DNA of 64,000 nt from Cytophagales bacterium (GTDB lineage Bacteria > Bacteroidota > Bacteroidia > Cytophagales > Thermoflexibacteraceae), in contig JAAFKA010000016.1 in assembly GCA_013299115.1 (NCBI GenBank), forward strand, positions 1-64,000, in the 5' to 3' direction. The number at the start of each line of letters is the position of its first letter. Position 1 is the stretch's first letter. A program made the position numbers and the translations under genes. The notes under the pieces are model-generated. The model made no database searches, was not told the origin of the DNA, and was given only the letters and a program-made list of their open reading frames with translations. Below are positions 34,919-44,309 of the stretch, in pieces.

Positions 34919-35032
34919 TGTAACATACGCTTTAGCGTGTGATTTTTCACTGAATTTACTTTGCAAATCCAGTGAAAAATCACACGATAAAGCGTATGTT
35001 ACAAAAATCACACGCTAAAGTGTATGTTATAT
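34919..35032. repeat. Long hairpin built from CACACGCTAAAGCGTATG units
   Basis: Arms 34,919-34,952 and 34,970-35,003 pair at 33 of 34 positions, each containing one unit plus TTTTTCACTG. A third unit follows to 35,032. It abuts the IS4 right end. Confidence 0.85.
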
Positions 35033-35057
35033 TCATACTACGTAACTTACATACTAA

Positions 35058-36824
35058 CTACTTTTGCCCATTCGCATTTTCAGGCTCAAAATAAACTTCG
35101 CTGAAATCTCTATATTGCATGGGGTTGTTTGGGAAGTTTTTAACCTTCGATTGCAATAACCTATAACCTTCATCATACCAAAGAGCCAAAATAGGTGCTT
35201 CTCTCATGGCTGCTGTTTCAGCTTGCATAAAGGCTTTGTTTGCCTCCACATCACTTATGGCATTCAAACCTCTGTCGTAGAGTTCATCAAACTTCTTGTT
35301 AATGAAACGAGGAATGTTAGGGTATGAAGTGCCGCCTTCTGCTGGTGGTACATCTTTGCTCACCCACATCCACAAGAAGTTTTCAGGGCTTGGATAGTCT
35401 GCCACCCACGACATACGCAAGAGTTGGAAATTGCCACTTACACCTTTTTCTGCTATTTGGGCTGCGGGTATCATGTTAAAATCCAAATCGACATTCAAGT
35501 TGTCTTTCAACTGTTTTTGCACCTCTACGGCTACGTTGGTGTGTCTGTCGCCCTCTGCATTAAAGTCTAAGGTTACTTTGGGGAAACCTTTACCACCTGC
35601 ATACCCTGCTTTTTTCAAGAAATAACGAGCCGAATCAGGATTGAAACTATACCCTGGCACTTTGCTGATGTCGTAATCTGAAAAAGAAGGTGGAGTCAAA
35701 CCGTGCAAGCCTGCTGCATAACCTTCGCCATTGAGTACAAAATCCAATATTTTTTCTCTATCTATGGCGTAGCTGAAAGCCTTGCGAACATCGGCATTGG
35801 CAAAAATTCCTTTTTGGGTATTGAACACAAAAAGTTGAGTTTGCATTTCTGGCTCACGTTGCAGTTCGTATTTGCTGTATTTGCCTTCGGTGTCGGTAGT
35901 TGTTTCTTCCAATATTTCTATGATGTAGTCTGTTGGTAGTCTATACATCATATCCAAATTGCCTTTTTTAAATTCAAACAATTCGGTTTTTTTATCTCTG
36001 ATAAATTGAATATTAATGGCATCGAGAAAAGGCAACTTGTTGTTAAATTTATCAACCCCATGATAAGTAGGGTTTTTCTTTAAAATAATTGCAATGTCGT
36101 CATCTACCTGTGCCAAACGGAATGCCCCTGTGCCTACGGCTTTGATACGCATTTCCATTCCATATTTTTCATACGCCTCTTTGGGGAACACAAAAGTTTG
36201 AGGACGTGCCAAGTGCATTAAAAACAAAGAATTTGGTTTGTTCAGGGTAAGCTGCACTGTGTAGTCATCTACTACTTTTACGCCTTCTAACTCAAAAGCA
36301 GGTTGATTGCCGCCTTTGCTGGCATCATAGTAGGCTTTTGCACCTTTTAAAATATCGTAAAACACGCCAAAGCCCAAATTATCTCTGTTTTGGGTGCAGA
36401 GTCTTGTGAAACAATATTTTACATCAGTGGCTTTGAGTTCCCTGCCTTTGCCTCCCGAAAAACATTCGTCATCGTGAAAAAACACACCTTTTTTGAGTTT
36501 AATTGTATAAACGGTGTGGCTATCGTCTATGGTATAGCTTTCTGCCAAGTTATTGACAGGTTTTAGTGAGGTGTGGTCAAATTTAAACAACCCCTCGTAG
36601 ATTTGCGAAGCCACTCGGTAGGAATAGACATCTACAATGGCGTGAGGGAACAGATTGCGGATATACTCCGTTTCGTTCAGGCGAAACGTGCCACCGTAAT
36701 AACGTCCTCCTGCACCTGCCGTAGTAGTTGCATTTGAGTTGTCGACTGGCTTTTCTTTGGGTCCACAACTTTGTTGTGCTACCAATGCACCCACAAGCAA
36801 CAGACCAGTAAGGAGCTTTTTCAT
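35058..36824 (-). CDS. Peptide-type ABC transporter substrate-binding lipoprotein
   Basis: About 588 aa from MKKLLTGLLLVGALVAQQSC, a lipoprotein signal with Cys at the cleavage site; the ATG at 36,824 is chosen over an upstream one because it starts the signal. The mature protein is an SBP_bac_5 family member: GGTFRLNETEYIRNLFPHAIVDVYSYRVASQIYEGL, a LNKPNSLFLMHLARP block, VGTGAFRL, and FSYAIDREKILDFVLNG. It would capture oligopeptides or similar ligands for a DppB/C-type importer. The only permease in view is at 5,045-6,106. Confidence 0.9.
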   Translation of the reverse strand: MKKLLTGLLLVGALVAQQSCGPKEKPVDNSNATTTAGAGGRYYGGTFRLNETEYIRNLFPHAIVDVYSYRVASQIYEGLFKFDHTSLKPVNNLAESYTIDDSHTVYTIKLKKGVFFHDDECFSGGKGRELKATDVKYCFTRLCTQNRDNLGFGVFYDILKGAKAYYDASKGGNQPAFELEGVKVVDDYTVQLTLNKPNSLFLMHLARPQTFVFPKEAYEKYGMEMRIKAVGTGAFRLAQVDDDIAIILKKNPTYHGVDKFNNKLPFLDAINIQFIRDKKTELFEFKKGNLDMMYRLPTDYIIEILEETTTDTEGKYSKYELQREPEMQTQLFVFNTQKGIFANADVRKAFSYAIDREKILDFVLNGEGYAAGLHGLTPPSFSDYDISKVPGYSFNPDSARYFLKKAGYAGGKGFPKVTLDFNAEGDRHTNVAVEVQKQLKDNLNVDLDFNMIPAAQIAEKGVSGNFQLLRMSWVADYPSPENFLWMWVSKDVPPAEGGTSYPNIPRFINKKFDELYDRGLNAISDVEANKAFMQAETAAMREAPILALWYDEGYRLLQSKVKNFPNNPMQYRDFSEVYFEPENANGQK

Positions 36825-36929
36825 CGGACTTTTATATTTTGGGGTTTTGGTAAGGTCTTCAGATAACATATCTATATGGTTTATGAAATGCAAAAATAAT
36901 ACAAGTAAAGTATAAACCTTCGCTTGCAA

Positions 36930-37404
36930 TGATAAGTTTTTTTTAATTCTTTTTCAAATTTTATGTAGAAAACTTATTTTTTTAATGTCTATAAGTAACA
37001 TTTCCTAAAGAGATATTATTTATACCAAACTTATTAGACTTATTTTTTATGGTTGTCTGACAGTTTTTATGTAAATGTAGATATTTGATTTATCAAATAC
37101 CCTTACAAAAGCACTTTTTTGATAAGTTATTCACAATCATAATTTTTTTTATGGTACTTTCAAAATTTTGAAAATAAAATTTGTTGGAAAACATAAGAAC
37201 GAAATCTATACAGATTATTAAAGAAATTTGTCATACGACTATAGTGTTCTCCATACAACTCTAATTATTCGTCCTACGACTTGAAGTTGTAGGACGAATG
37301 AAATAGAAAACAAAGAATTGATAGTTGCTTTCAACAAACATTAAGATACGCATTAATTTGTGATTTTTTACAATTCACACGTTAATGTGTATATTCAATG
37401 CAAC
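36930..37404. other. 475-bp AT-rich intergenic region with repeat remnants
   Basis: No gene is seen. It holds a TTGTCTGACA...GATTTATCAAA segment (about 37,053-37,100, a relative of the nested hairpin at 46,990-47,109), the hairpin at 37,267-37,299 and a decayed CACACGTTAATGTGTAT element near 37,345-37,395. Confidence 0.6.
37267..37299. repeat. ATTCGTCCTACGAC hairpin
   Basis: 16-nt arms pair at 15 positions around a single G (ATTCGTCCTACGACTT/AAGTTGTAGGACGAAT). The same family is found twice at 48,082-48,178. Confidence 0.8.
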
Positions 37405-37677
37405 CTATCTGAACTGAAAATCGAATTTTTTTGGCTTTTGTAAACGACTATTTCTATACCACAAATAAGCCAAAGAGGCAATGAGCAAATAAGGTAAGGA
37501 AAGAAGGTACAAAATTCCTGAATTTAGTCCTAAACCTACTTTGCTGTTGGCATTGGTGATGTTGCTCTCCACCGAAGACCGACACATGGCACACTGGGCT
37601 TCTGCATCATTTATGCCGAAGACCAGAAAAGTGACAAGAAAAACAAAGCATACAAGATAATAATGTTTGGTAATCAT
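37405..37677 (-). CDS. Small exported membrane protein with a CxxC motif
   Basis: A 90-aa protein: signal peptide (YYLVCFVFLVTFLVFGINDAEA), then QCAMCRSSVESNITNANSKVGLGLNSGILYLLSLPYLLIASLAYLWYR with one membrane helix and a basic tail. The AQCAMC pair right after the signal and the single helix are conserved in a Bacteroidota family of unknown function. The CxxC could bind metal or be redox-active. Monocistronic. Confidence 0.7.
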   Translation of the reverse strand: MITKHYYLVCFVFLVTFLVFGINDAEAQCAMCRSSVESNITNANSKVGLGLNSGILYLLSLPYLLIASLAYLWYRNSRLQKPKKFDFQFR

Positions 37678-37760
37678 GGCTGTACAGTTTTTAGTAATAC
37701 AAAGGTATCAGATTGTTATGCTATTAGCAACAAGTTTATGATAAATAGTCAGTATTAACC

Positions 37761-38726
37761 TTATAACCAAATTTCTCCCGTTACAAAACTAAGCAAAAAA
37801 GCTATGCCTATTGCCAAAACCCAAGCCACTAAGGTTTTTGGGAGTGCTTTTGCTATTGGCTCTTCAAAAAATTGACCGTAGGCAAGGCTGATGTATCGCA
37901 AAACAAAACCAGCCATACTAATTATTAAAAGTAAACGGAACAAAATCACAAAGGTATCTAAATCTATTTTGGTGCTTTGTTCTGCCCAACGCAACAGAAA
38001 TTCTACGCCAAATCCTACGACATAAACTCCACAAACATAAAAAATTACCTGCCCTGTCATAAACAAATGGGCAATTAAATGTTCGGAAAAATAATAGCCT
38101 TTGCTACCAAACAAAATGAAACAAGCAGCAGTCAAATACAAAGGGAAAAAATAAAAGCCTAAATAAGTAAAAACTTGTAGGAATTGAGCCTGTTTTTCAG
38201 CTCTTTGTTTTTCGTCATTTTCCAAATACCTTGTGTCGTGCAGTTGGCGGGCTGTTTGTTTGATTTTCATTCGCAAGGTGTCTATATTTTTCTCATTTTC
38301 GAGGCTATCTTGCAAATAGTTACCTATATTTTTGTAGTTTTGGTTATAAACTTTGTGATAATAGGCAGCTTCTTGTTCAGCTTGTTTGCTATTGTTAATG
38401 CCCATAAATTGGGTAAAATGTGCTAAAACGAGGAAAAATAGCAAACCACAAGCCACCGAAAAAAATTGCCAAGGCTGATAAAAAAGTTTGGTATTACCCG
38501 CCAAATATGCCCTTAAGGTATTGCCTGTATTAGCAGAAAGTGCTTTGAGATTATACAAAATGCCTTTCTCAAAACTAAAAGATTGCAACAATTCATTCAC
38601 TACGTATGCCCACGTAAACCGACTTTCGTACTTTTTTTGCCCACAGACAGCACAATAAGCCGTTTCTAAGGTAGCTTTGCCGCAGGCACATCGGCGAGGC
38701 GGAGAAATGTTGCTGCTTTCCTTCAT
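37761..38726 (-). CDS. DUF3667-type zinc-ribbon membrane protein
   Basis: A 321-aa protein with an N-terminal zinc ribbon (CACGKATLETAYCAVCGQKK, residues 13-32), the linker FTWAYVVNELLQSFSFEKGILYNLKAL common in the family, and about five membrane helices. A polar helical insert (residues 125-180) lies between helices 1 and 2. Function is unknown. Confidence 0.82.
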   Translation of the reverse strand: MKESSNISPPRRCACGKATLETAYCAVCGQKKYESRFTWAYVVNELLQSFSFEKGILYNLKALSANTGNTLRAYLAGNTKLFYQPWQFFSVACGLLFFLVLAHFTQFMGINNSKQAEQEAAYYHKVYNQNYKNIGNYLQDSLENEKNIDTLRMKIKQTARQLHDTRYLENDEKQRAEKQAQFLQVFTYLGFYFFPLYLTAACFILFGSKGYYFSEHLIAHLFMTGQVIFYVCGVYVVGFGVEFLLRWAEQSTKIDLDTFVILFRLLLIISMAGFVLRYISLAYGQFFEEPIAKALPKTLVAWVLAIGIAFLLSFVTGEIWL

Positions 38727-38756
38727 TTTACAAAAAAGTAGGTGTAATTTTTAATG

Positions 38757-38801
38757 TAATTGCTTAGAATAGCTGTCTAAGGCAACTATTCTAAGCAATT
38801 A
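38757..38801. repeat. Perfect 16-bp hairpin upstream of the DUF3667 gene
   Basis: TAATTGCTTAGAATAG (38,757-38,772) and its exact complement (38,786-38,801) around a 13-nt loop CTGTCTAAGGCAA. The sequence was not seen elsewhere in the window. Confidence 0.75.
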
Positions 38802-38873
38802 CAAAACAACTGTAAAGATAAACAACTTGTAATTAACTTAAAAGAGGTTGATAGAAAATCGTATGATTATTAG

Positions 38874-38906
38874 AATTATCCGACACCTCAAAGGTGTCGG
38901 ATAATT
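38874..38906 (-). terminator. Terminator hairpin of the subtilase gene
   Basis: AATTATCCGACACCT and AGGTGTCGGATAATT form a perfect 15-bp stem around CAA, 12 nt after the stop codon; no U-run. Confidence 0.6.
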
Positions 38907-38918
38907 GGGTTTAACTAC

Positions 38919-41900
38919 TTACCTCACCACCACCATTTTTTTTGCAGCCCTCACGTTGCCGTTTTTCAGGTGTACTTGATAAACACCTGCGGGAAGTTGG
39001 GGCAGAGAAATTTCTTTGGTAAGTAGTTGCAAATCAAGATTTTGTTCCCAAACCAATACGCCCAAGAGGTTATAAATTTTGACTTGCAAAGGAGTAGTCA
39101 AAGGCTGGGCAAAGGTCAAGTTGAAATTGCCGTTGTTCGGATTAGGAAACAGCGTAGTCTGTGCAGCAAACAGTTCATCTTCTATGCCTGTTACCACAAA
39201 AGGTTTGGTTAGCGTAGCCGTACAACCATCGGCAGAGGTTACAGTCAGCGTAACAACAAAATCACCAAATTTGGTATAGGTTACAGTTGGATTTTTTTCT
39301 GTGCTTGTTTTGCCATCGCCAAAATTCCAATTCCATTTTACGGCATTGGTGCTTTGGTCTGTGAAGGAAATAGCTTTGTTGTCTTTCAAATCTACTGTGC
39401 TTAGGGTCGATGTGAAATTTGCCGTTGGGCTGGGCTTTTCTGTGATAACAATAGGCTGCGAATTGCTTACACAAGTCGGATTGGTGCTGGAAGTCCTTAC
39501 GCTATACGTAGCCGCCGCATCTACGATAATGCTGCGTGAAGTTGCACCATTAGACCACAAATAGGTTTGCCCTCTTTGGGCTGTGAGCCTTATTTTTTCG
39601 CCTTTGCAAATGGTCGTATTGCCTGTAATGCTTACATCGGGCAAAGTTGCCAATCTTGCAGCAGCCGAAGTGCGGATACTTTCAAAAGGCTGTTCGGCAT
39701 TGGAAACGTAAAATGTGGAGTCGGTTGTCAAGGCAGTAGTTGTATAACTGTTGCCTGTGGCTATGAGTTTTCCGCCGGTGATGCTGTTGTACCAATTCAA
39801 TCGAGTAGCACCTGTGGCGGAGAGAGTGGCTCTGCTGTTGTAGCAAATGGTAGCCCCTGTGGTTGTTGGTTGCCTTGCTTTCATTGTTTGGTTGTAAAGT
39901 GCAGCTGCTGCTCTGGCGGAGTTTCTAAGGTCTTGAAGATTGTCGCCTGCAAGAAAAGCAAAAGCCACTTTTACAGAGTCATTTCTACCCAAATTAATGC
40001 CGTTGGCAGCTACCACGTGGCTCACGTCTTGCCCTTTGGGTTCTTTTTCGCCTGCGGTGATTTTTGTCAAGCCACTCGACAAAGTTCTGTATTTTTCGGC
40101 ATCAGTAAAACCTTTGTCTGTATTACTGGTATATACGCCTACGTTCACGTTGTCGTCATTGTCTATGGCGTAGTAGTTGGGTCTAAGGTTGGTGTTGAGC
40201 AACTGCATACCGCCATATTGTCCTGTGGCTGCGGTGTGGTAGATGTAGCCCATTCGGTTGTCGTTGTCCCAATTTGCTTTGTCTTCACCACCATTTTCGC
40301 TAAGGTCCCAGTCTGCAAATAAGCCAACCGAAAGGTTGCGAACACTGTCTGCACTTGTATTGCGGACTGTGTATTCGACTATAAAAAACTTGTCGTTGGG
40401 TACTCCACTCCACACAAAAGACTTGTAATTGACTGTCAAACCTATGCGTTTGTTGCCACCACCAGCATCACTAAAAATTCCTTGCAAATCGTAAGCAGAT
40501 ACTTTGCTTGGCAAGACTTCTGAAACAAAATCAACAGGAGAAAAATCATTGGCAATGTTGTTACTGCCTACCCCTCGCACTGTGTTAGGGACTTTGGTAG
40601 CCGAAGTTCCCATCATTAAGCCTAATTCATAAAGTATAGGATTGCCGTTATAGACAAAACCCACGCCCCCTGTTTGTTTGCCTGTGTCCTCATAACCAAT
40701 ACGCCCAATGCTGCCAATGGAAGTAGTCATACTATTTTTGTTGATAACGTAGTAACTTGGGTTAATGACCAACGAAATAAATTGCCTGTCCGTTTTGCCG
40801 TTGTCCTCATAATCTAAACGCAAAACGACTTCGGTATCTTTGGCAACATTGCGTTGCAAAGCCACCCGAAATGGAAAACTGCGGTTGTTTACTTTTTGTA
40901 ACATGGCTATTGCCCCTAAATTGACATCAGGCTGCAAAACCTCTATGGCGGAGTTGGTAGAACTCAACCTCACTTTGCAGTTGGGTGAAGTGGGAAACAA
41001 ATAATTGACAAATTCGCCTGTCAAAGTAGCCGTATCGCCAGCTTGGGCGTTGCTGCCTCTGTCGTTTAATATTTCGTAAGTGGTGAGTTTGACTGCAAAA
41101 GGTTTTTCGGTGGCTGCCCGTTGAATGTTGAGTCTGCCGTTGCCCATTTCTTCTTTTTTGGCTGTGCCTACGGTTGCAATGTTGTCATCTGCCGTAGTCC
41201 GCAACAATTCGCCAATTTGCAAACCCGAAAAGTTAGGATAGATAGATTTCAACAGCCCTGCTGCCCCTGCCGTAATAGGCGAGGAGAAAGAAGTACCTTG
41301 CGTATTTTCATATTTGCTGTCGAAATGTGTGGTATAAATGCCTGAACCCGGTGCAGACAAATCTACTGTGAAATGGTAAGTAGAAAAATCTGTTTTTTTG
41401 TCGTCTTTGTCCGTAGCCCCTATGGACAATACGTATTGGTAAGAGGCGGGGTAGTTTGCTTCTTTTTCACCACTGTTGCCTGCTGCTGCCACTACCAAAC
41501 AACCTTTGTCTATGGTGGCGTAATTAATCACGTCTTGCTCGGTTTGGCTGTAATCATCACTACCATACGAACAGTTGATAATGCTTGCCCCGTGATTGGC
41601 AGCATACAAAATACCCAAAAAAGTGCCATACAACCCTTGATTAGAGCCACCAGGTCCCCGCGTGTCGTTATCTGCTGCGTGTTTTACAGGTAAAATTTTG
41701 CAATTAAAACCCAAACCAGCCACACCTACACTATTGTCCGTATCAGCAGCTGCACAACCTGCCACGGCAGAGCCATGTGTATTGTTTCTACCAAAAATAG
41801 TGGGGTTATTGTCCCCACTTAGGTTGTTGAAATCTGCCCCTGCATAATCCCAACCTCTGGTGTTGTCTATAAAACCATCATTGTCATCGTCTATGCCGTT

Positions 41901-42539
41901 GATAGTTTCACGACTGTTGTATTTGATTTTGTTGCGAAGGTCGGGGTGGTTTAACTGCACACCTGAATCGACTATGGCAATGACCACCGAAGAATCTCCC
42001 TTAGAAACGTCCCATGCTTGCTCTGCCTTTACTCTGCCGAGCCAATATTGGTTGGTTAGTTGCGGGTCGTTAGGCTTGTAAGTAGTCTGCCGAATGAAAG
42101 AAGGTTCTGCATATTCTATCAAGTTGGTGGCATACAAATTGCCAATAGCCTGCTCTATGTCTATCTGGGCGGGGTTGTAATGTGCCTGATAAAAAAGTTG
42201 GAGATTAACTCCCGAAGTGGCTTGGGCAAGTTTGCCACCTGTGGCTGCTGCTTGCTGTTGCGAGTCTTGCTCTTTGAATAATTTACCACAAGTTGTATTG
42301 CCGTTTTTAGACAAAGCCTGTTGCCAACGGGCTGCTATGGTGCTGGGCTGTTGCAACAAAGTTTGGTATTCGGGCTTAAATTTAACCAAAATTTTGCCTT
42401 GTTCGTAATCCGTAGGCTTTACAGTGGCAGCCAAGTGATACGTTTTTTTAGGTTTCGAAGTCTGTGCTTGCAAAAATAGATTGGGAGTTAAACAAAAAAC
42501 AGCCAATAAAGCAGCAGTGAGTAATTTGAAGTAGCTCAT
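38919..42539 (-). CDS. Secreted S8 subtilase with PKD and type IX secretion domain
   Basis: A 1,206-aa exported protease. Signal peptide to about residue 26, then an inhibitor-like propeptide (PTDYEQGKILVKFKPEY). Catalytic Asp in VIAIVDSGV (about 190), His in NTHGSAVAG (about 255), Ser in GTSFSSPITAGA (about 416). Large beta-rich middle regions follow, then a PKD domain (FTDQSTNAVKWNWNFGDGKTSTEKNP) and a C-terminal type A sorting domain (LFPNPNNGNFNLTF...KIYNLLG...LPAGVYQVHLKNG), which directs export through the T9SS and surface attachment. A role in protein degradation or adhesion is likely. Confidence 0.92.
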   Translation of the reverse strand: MSYFKLLTAALLAVFCLTPNLFLQAQTSKPKKTYHLAATVKPTDYEQGKILVKFKPEYQTLLQQPSTIAARWQQALSKNGNTTCGKLFKEQDSQQQAAATGGKLAQATSGVNLQLFYQAHYNPAQIDIEQAIGNLYATNLIEYAEPSFIRQTTYKPNDPQLTNQYWLGRVKAEQAWDVSKGDSSVVIAIVDSGVQLNHPDLRNKIKYNSRETINGIDDDNDGFIDNTRGWDYAGADFNNLSGDNNPTIFGRNNTHGSAVAGCAAADTDNSVGVAGLGFNCKILPVKHAADNDTRGPGGSNQGLYGTFLGILYAANHGASIINCSYGSDDYSQTEQDVINYATIDKGCLVVAAAGNSGEKEANYPASYQYVLSIGATDKDDKKTDFSTYHFTVDLSAPGSGIYTTHFDSKYENTQGTSFSSPITAGAAGLLKSIYPNFSGLQIGELLRTTADDNIATVGTAKKEEMGNGRLNIQRAATEKPFAVKLTTYEILNDRGSNAQAGDTATLTGEFVNYLFPTSPNCKVRLSSTNSAIEVLQPDVNLGAIAMLQKVNNRSFPFRVALQRNVAKDTEVVLRLDYEDNGKTDRQFISLVINPSYYVINKNSMTTSIGSIGRIGYEDTGKQTGGVGFVYNGNPILYELGLMMGTSATKVPNTVRGVGSNNIANDFSPVDFVSEVLPSKVSAYDLQGIFSDAGGGNKRIGLTVNYKSFVWSGVPNDKFFIVEYTVRNTSADSVRNLSVGLFADWDLSENGGEDKANWDNDNRMGYIYHTAATGQYGGMQLLNTNLRPNYYAIDNDDNVNVGVYTSNTDKGFTDAEKYRTLSSGLTKITAGEKEPKGQDVSHVVAANGINLGRNDSVKVAFAFLAGDNLQDLRNSARAAAALYNQTMKARQPTTTGATICYNSRATLSATGATRLNWYNSITGGKLIATGNSYTTTALTTDSTFYVSNAEQPFESIRTSAAARLATLPDVSITGNTTICKGEKIRLTAQRGQTYLWSNGATSRSIIVDAAATYSVRTSSTNPTCVSNSQPIVITEKPSPTANFTSTLSTVDLKDNKAISFTDQSTNAVKWNWNFGDGKTSTEKNPTVTYTKFGDFVVTLTVTSADGCTATLTKPFVVTGIEDELFAAQTTLFPNPNNGNFNLTFAQPLTTPLQVKIYNLLGVLVWEQNLDLQLLTKEISLPQLPAGVYQVHLKNGNVRAAKKMVVVR

Positions 42540-42633
42540 GTTGTTAGATAGATTGAAGTAAAACGTACAAATTTACATTTTTTTGGGTTACTTTTGCAAA
42601 GTAAGGCTTAATTTTTGGTGCTAACTTTTCAAA

Positions 42634-44283
42634 ATGACTCGTTTTATGCAAACCAAGAAAACAAACAAAGGAGTAGGTAAACAAACCAATGAAACAGAGG
42701 GCAAAGGAAAGCAAATAGAAAATAAAGATGCCTATTTAGCAAACTTTATCAACTATATGAAAAATCCTTATCACCCCGATTTTCATGCCCCTATTTTGCA
42801 GGCTATAAAAAAAAGTAATTTTAATCAAAACCTTACACCAATACAATTAAAACCTGTTAAGGTGCAAGTTACTGGTATAACACATTTGGTTGAACTTTCA
42901 GAATTAAATTCTCTATTTTTGGGAAAGGAGGGGCAAGAAGTTGATAGTAATTCTATGCTCACAATAGAAACAGACGATAGCATTTGGTCAAGACGTGGAC
43001 CTAATCAAGAAATAGACAAAAATAGACAACAAGATGCAACAGGAATAACAAGGTATTTATGGTATGGAGTTAAAAATATACAGGGTAAAAAAATGTATTT
43101 GAGAGATGAAACCTTTCGCCCCTTGCAAGACCAAAGCCTATTTAGTGATATACACATAGACCCTGCACGTAGAACTCGCAATCCAAATCCTGACCCTGCC
43201 AATCAAACAGAAACACAAAAGTTAGCCAAAAGGCAAACCAAAGCAGCAAGAAATCTAATGTATAACCCTAATGAAACTTTGAATGAGCAATTACGAGCTG
43301 CTGCGATAACTCTAATTGAAAAAATAGAAAATTTAGGAGCAAACAATATGGAGCAAGAGGGGGAACTTGGGAAAACAAAATTACAAACAGCCCTATTTGG
43401 ACGTATTTTGGGTAAAGAAGGTATCATGGCGAAAAAACAACCAGAAGAAGTTATTGCCATTATAAGAAAAATAGCAGAAAAACCAGCCGAAGCTAATGCT
43501 AATGAAAGAATGTTATTGATTGCCTTGATGGGTGACATTGGTGCATTGTATGCAGATACAGGGGCAACAACTGGTGTGGAAAATAGGTCGGAGGAGCAAG
43601 CAAAAACTCTACGTAACTCCTTATTGCCTGAGCATATGAGTGGTGGGCAAGTGAAAGGAAATGGACAAATAGACAAAATCCAAAAATTAGCTGGTTCCAA
43701 AGTTGTTGGACCTAAAAAGAAGGAAGAAAGAAGCCGACCTTGGGAGGAGTTAGTGAGAATTATGGGTACAAATAAGACCAAAAAACTATCATTAATTCCA
43801 CGTACGGGTATTCACAATACAGGTAATGAGATAGATAACGAATTGGGTATTGGCTTAAATCATAGAATCAAACCGACCAAATGGCAAATAGCCCACATGA
43901 ATAAAAACAGAGTTAATGGTATGCAAGAACCACTGGCAGGGCATATGTCGGGTTCTCCTGCCGAAATTTTGCAAGTTTGGGATGCATTGGTTGGAATGCC
44001 CGAAAATGAACAGTATTCTTTGTATGACGACAAGGCAAAAGATGGTCAAGCAATTGACCAGCAATCTCAAGAATACACAGCAAGAGAGGCAAGAGCAGCA
44101 GGGGCAAGTGCTTTTTTGATAGCTGGTGGGTATCATAGTGCAGTGGAGGTGTTGGAAGGAACAAAAACCTATATGGGAGAAAATCCTCGTAAAGGCAAAG
44201 ACTGGGATGCTGGCATGGACTATGGCAATGGAAATGCGACAGACTATACGGAAGAACTGCATAGTAAGTTTACAAAAAAATAA
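42634..44283 (+). CDS. Large orphan hypothetical protein (549 aa)
   Basis: A 549-aa soluble protein with no signal peptide; an ATG 12 nt downstream (MQTKKTNKG) is an equally good start. The N-terminus is polar, lysine-rich and probably disordered. The middle is helical (residues 190-290), and two copies of a HMSG motif (EHMSGGQ and GHMSGSPAEILQVWDAL) frame the C-terminal third. The polar N-terminus and HMSGSP region recall proteins encoded near contractile-injection (eCIS) loci, but none is here. A candidate -7 box TACTTTTG is at 42,589. Function is unknown. Confidence 0.5.
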   Translation: MTRFMQTKKTNKGVGKQTNETEGKGKQIENKDAYLANFINYMKNPYHPDFHAPILQAIKKSNFNQNLTPIQLKPVKVQVTGITHLVELSELNSLFLGKEGQEVDSNSMLTIETDDSIWSRRGPNQEIDKNRQQDATGITRYLWYGVKNIQGKKMYLRDETFRPLQDQSLFSDIHIDPARRTRNPNPDPANQTETQKLAKRQTKAARNLMYNPNETLNEQLRAAAITLIEKIENLGANNMEQEGELGKTKLQTALFGRILGKEGIMAKKQPEEVIAIIRKIAEKPAEANANERMLLIALMGDIGALYADTGATTGVENRSEEQAKTLRNSLLPEHMSGGQVKGNGQIDKIQKLAGSKVVGPKKKEERSRPWEELVRIMGTNKTKKLSLIPRTGIHNTGNEIDNELGIGLNHRIKPTKWQIAHMNKNRVNGMQEPLAGHMSGSPAEILQVWDALVGMPENEQYSLYDDKAKDGQAIDQQSQEYTAREARAAGASAFLIAGGYHSAVEVLEGTKTYMGENPRKGKDWDAGMDYGNGNATDYTEELHSKFTKK

Positions 44284-44309
44284 GAAATTTTGGCAACTTA
44301 CTTCATAAC

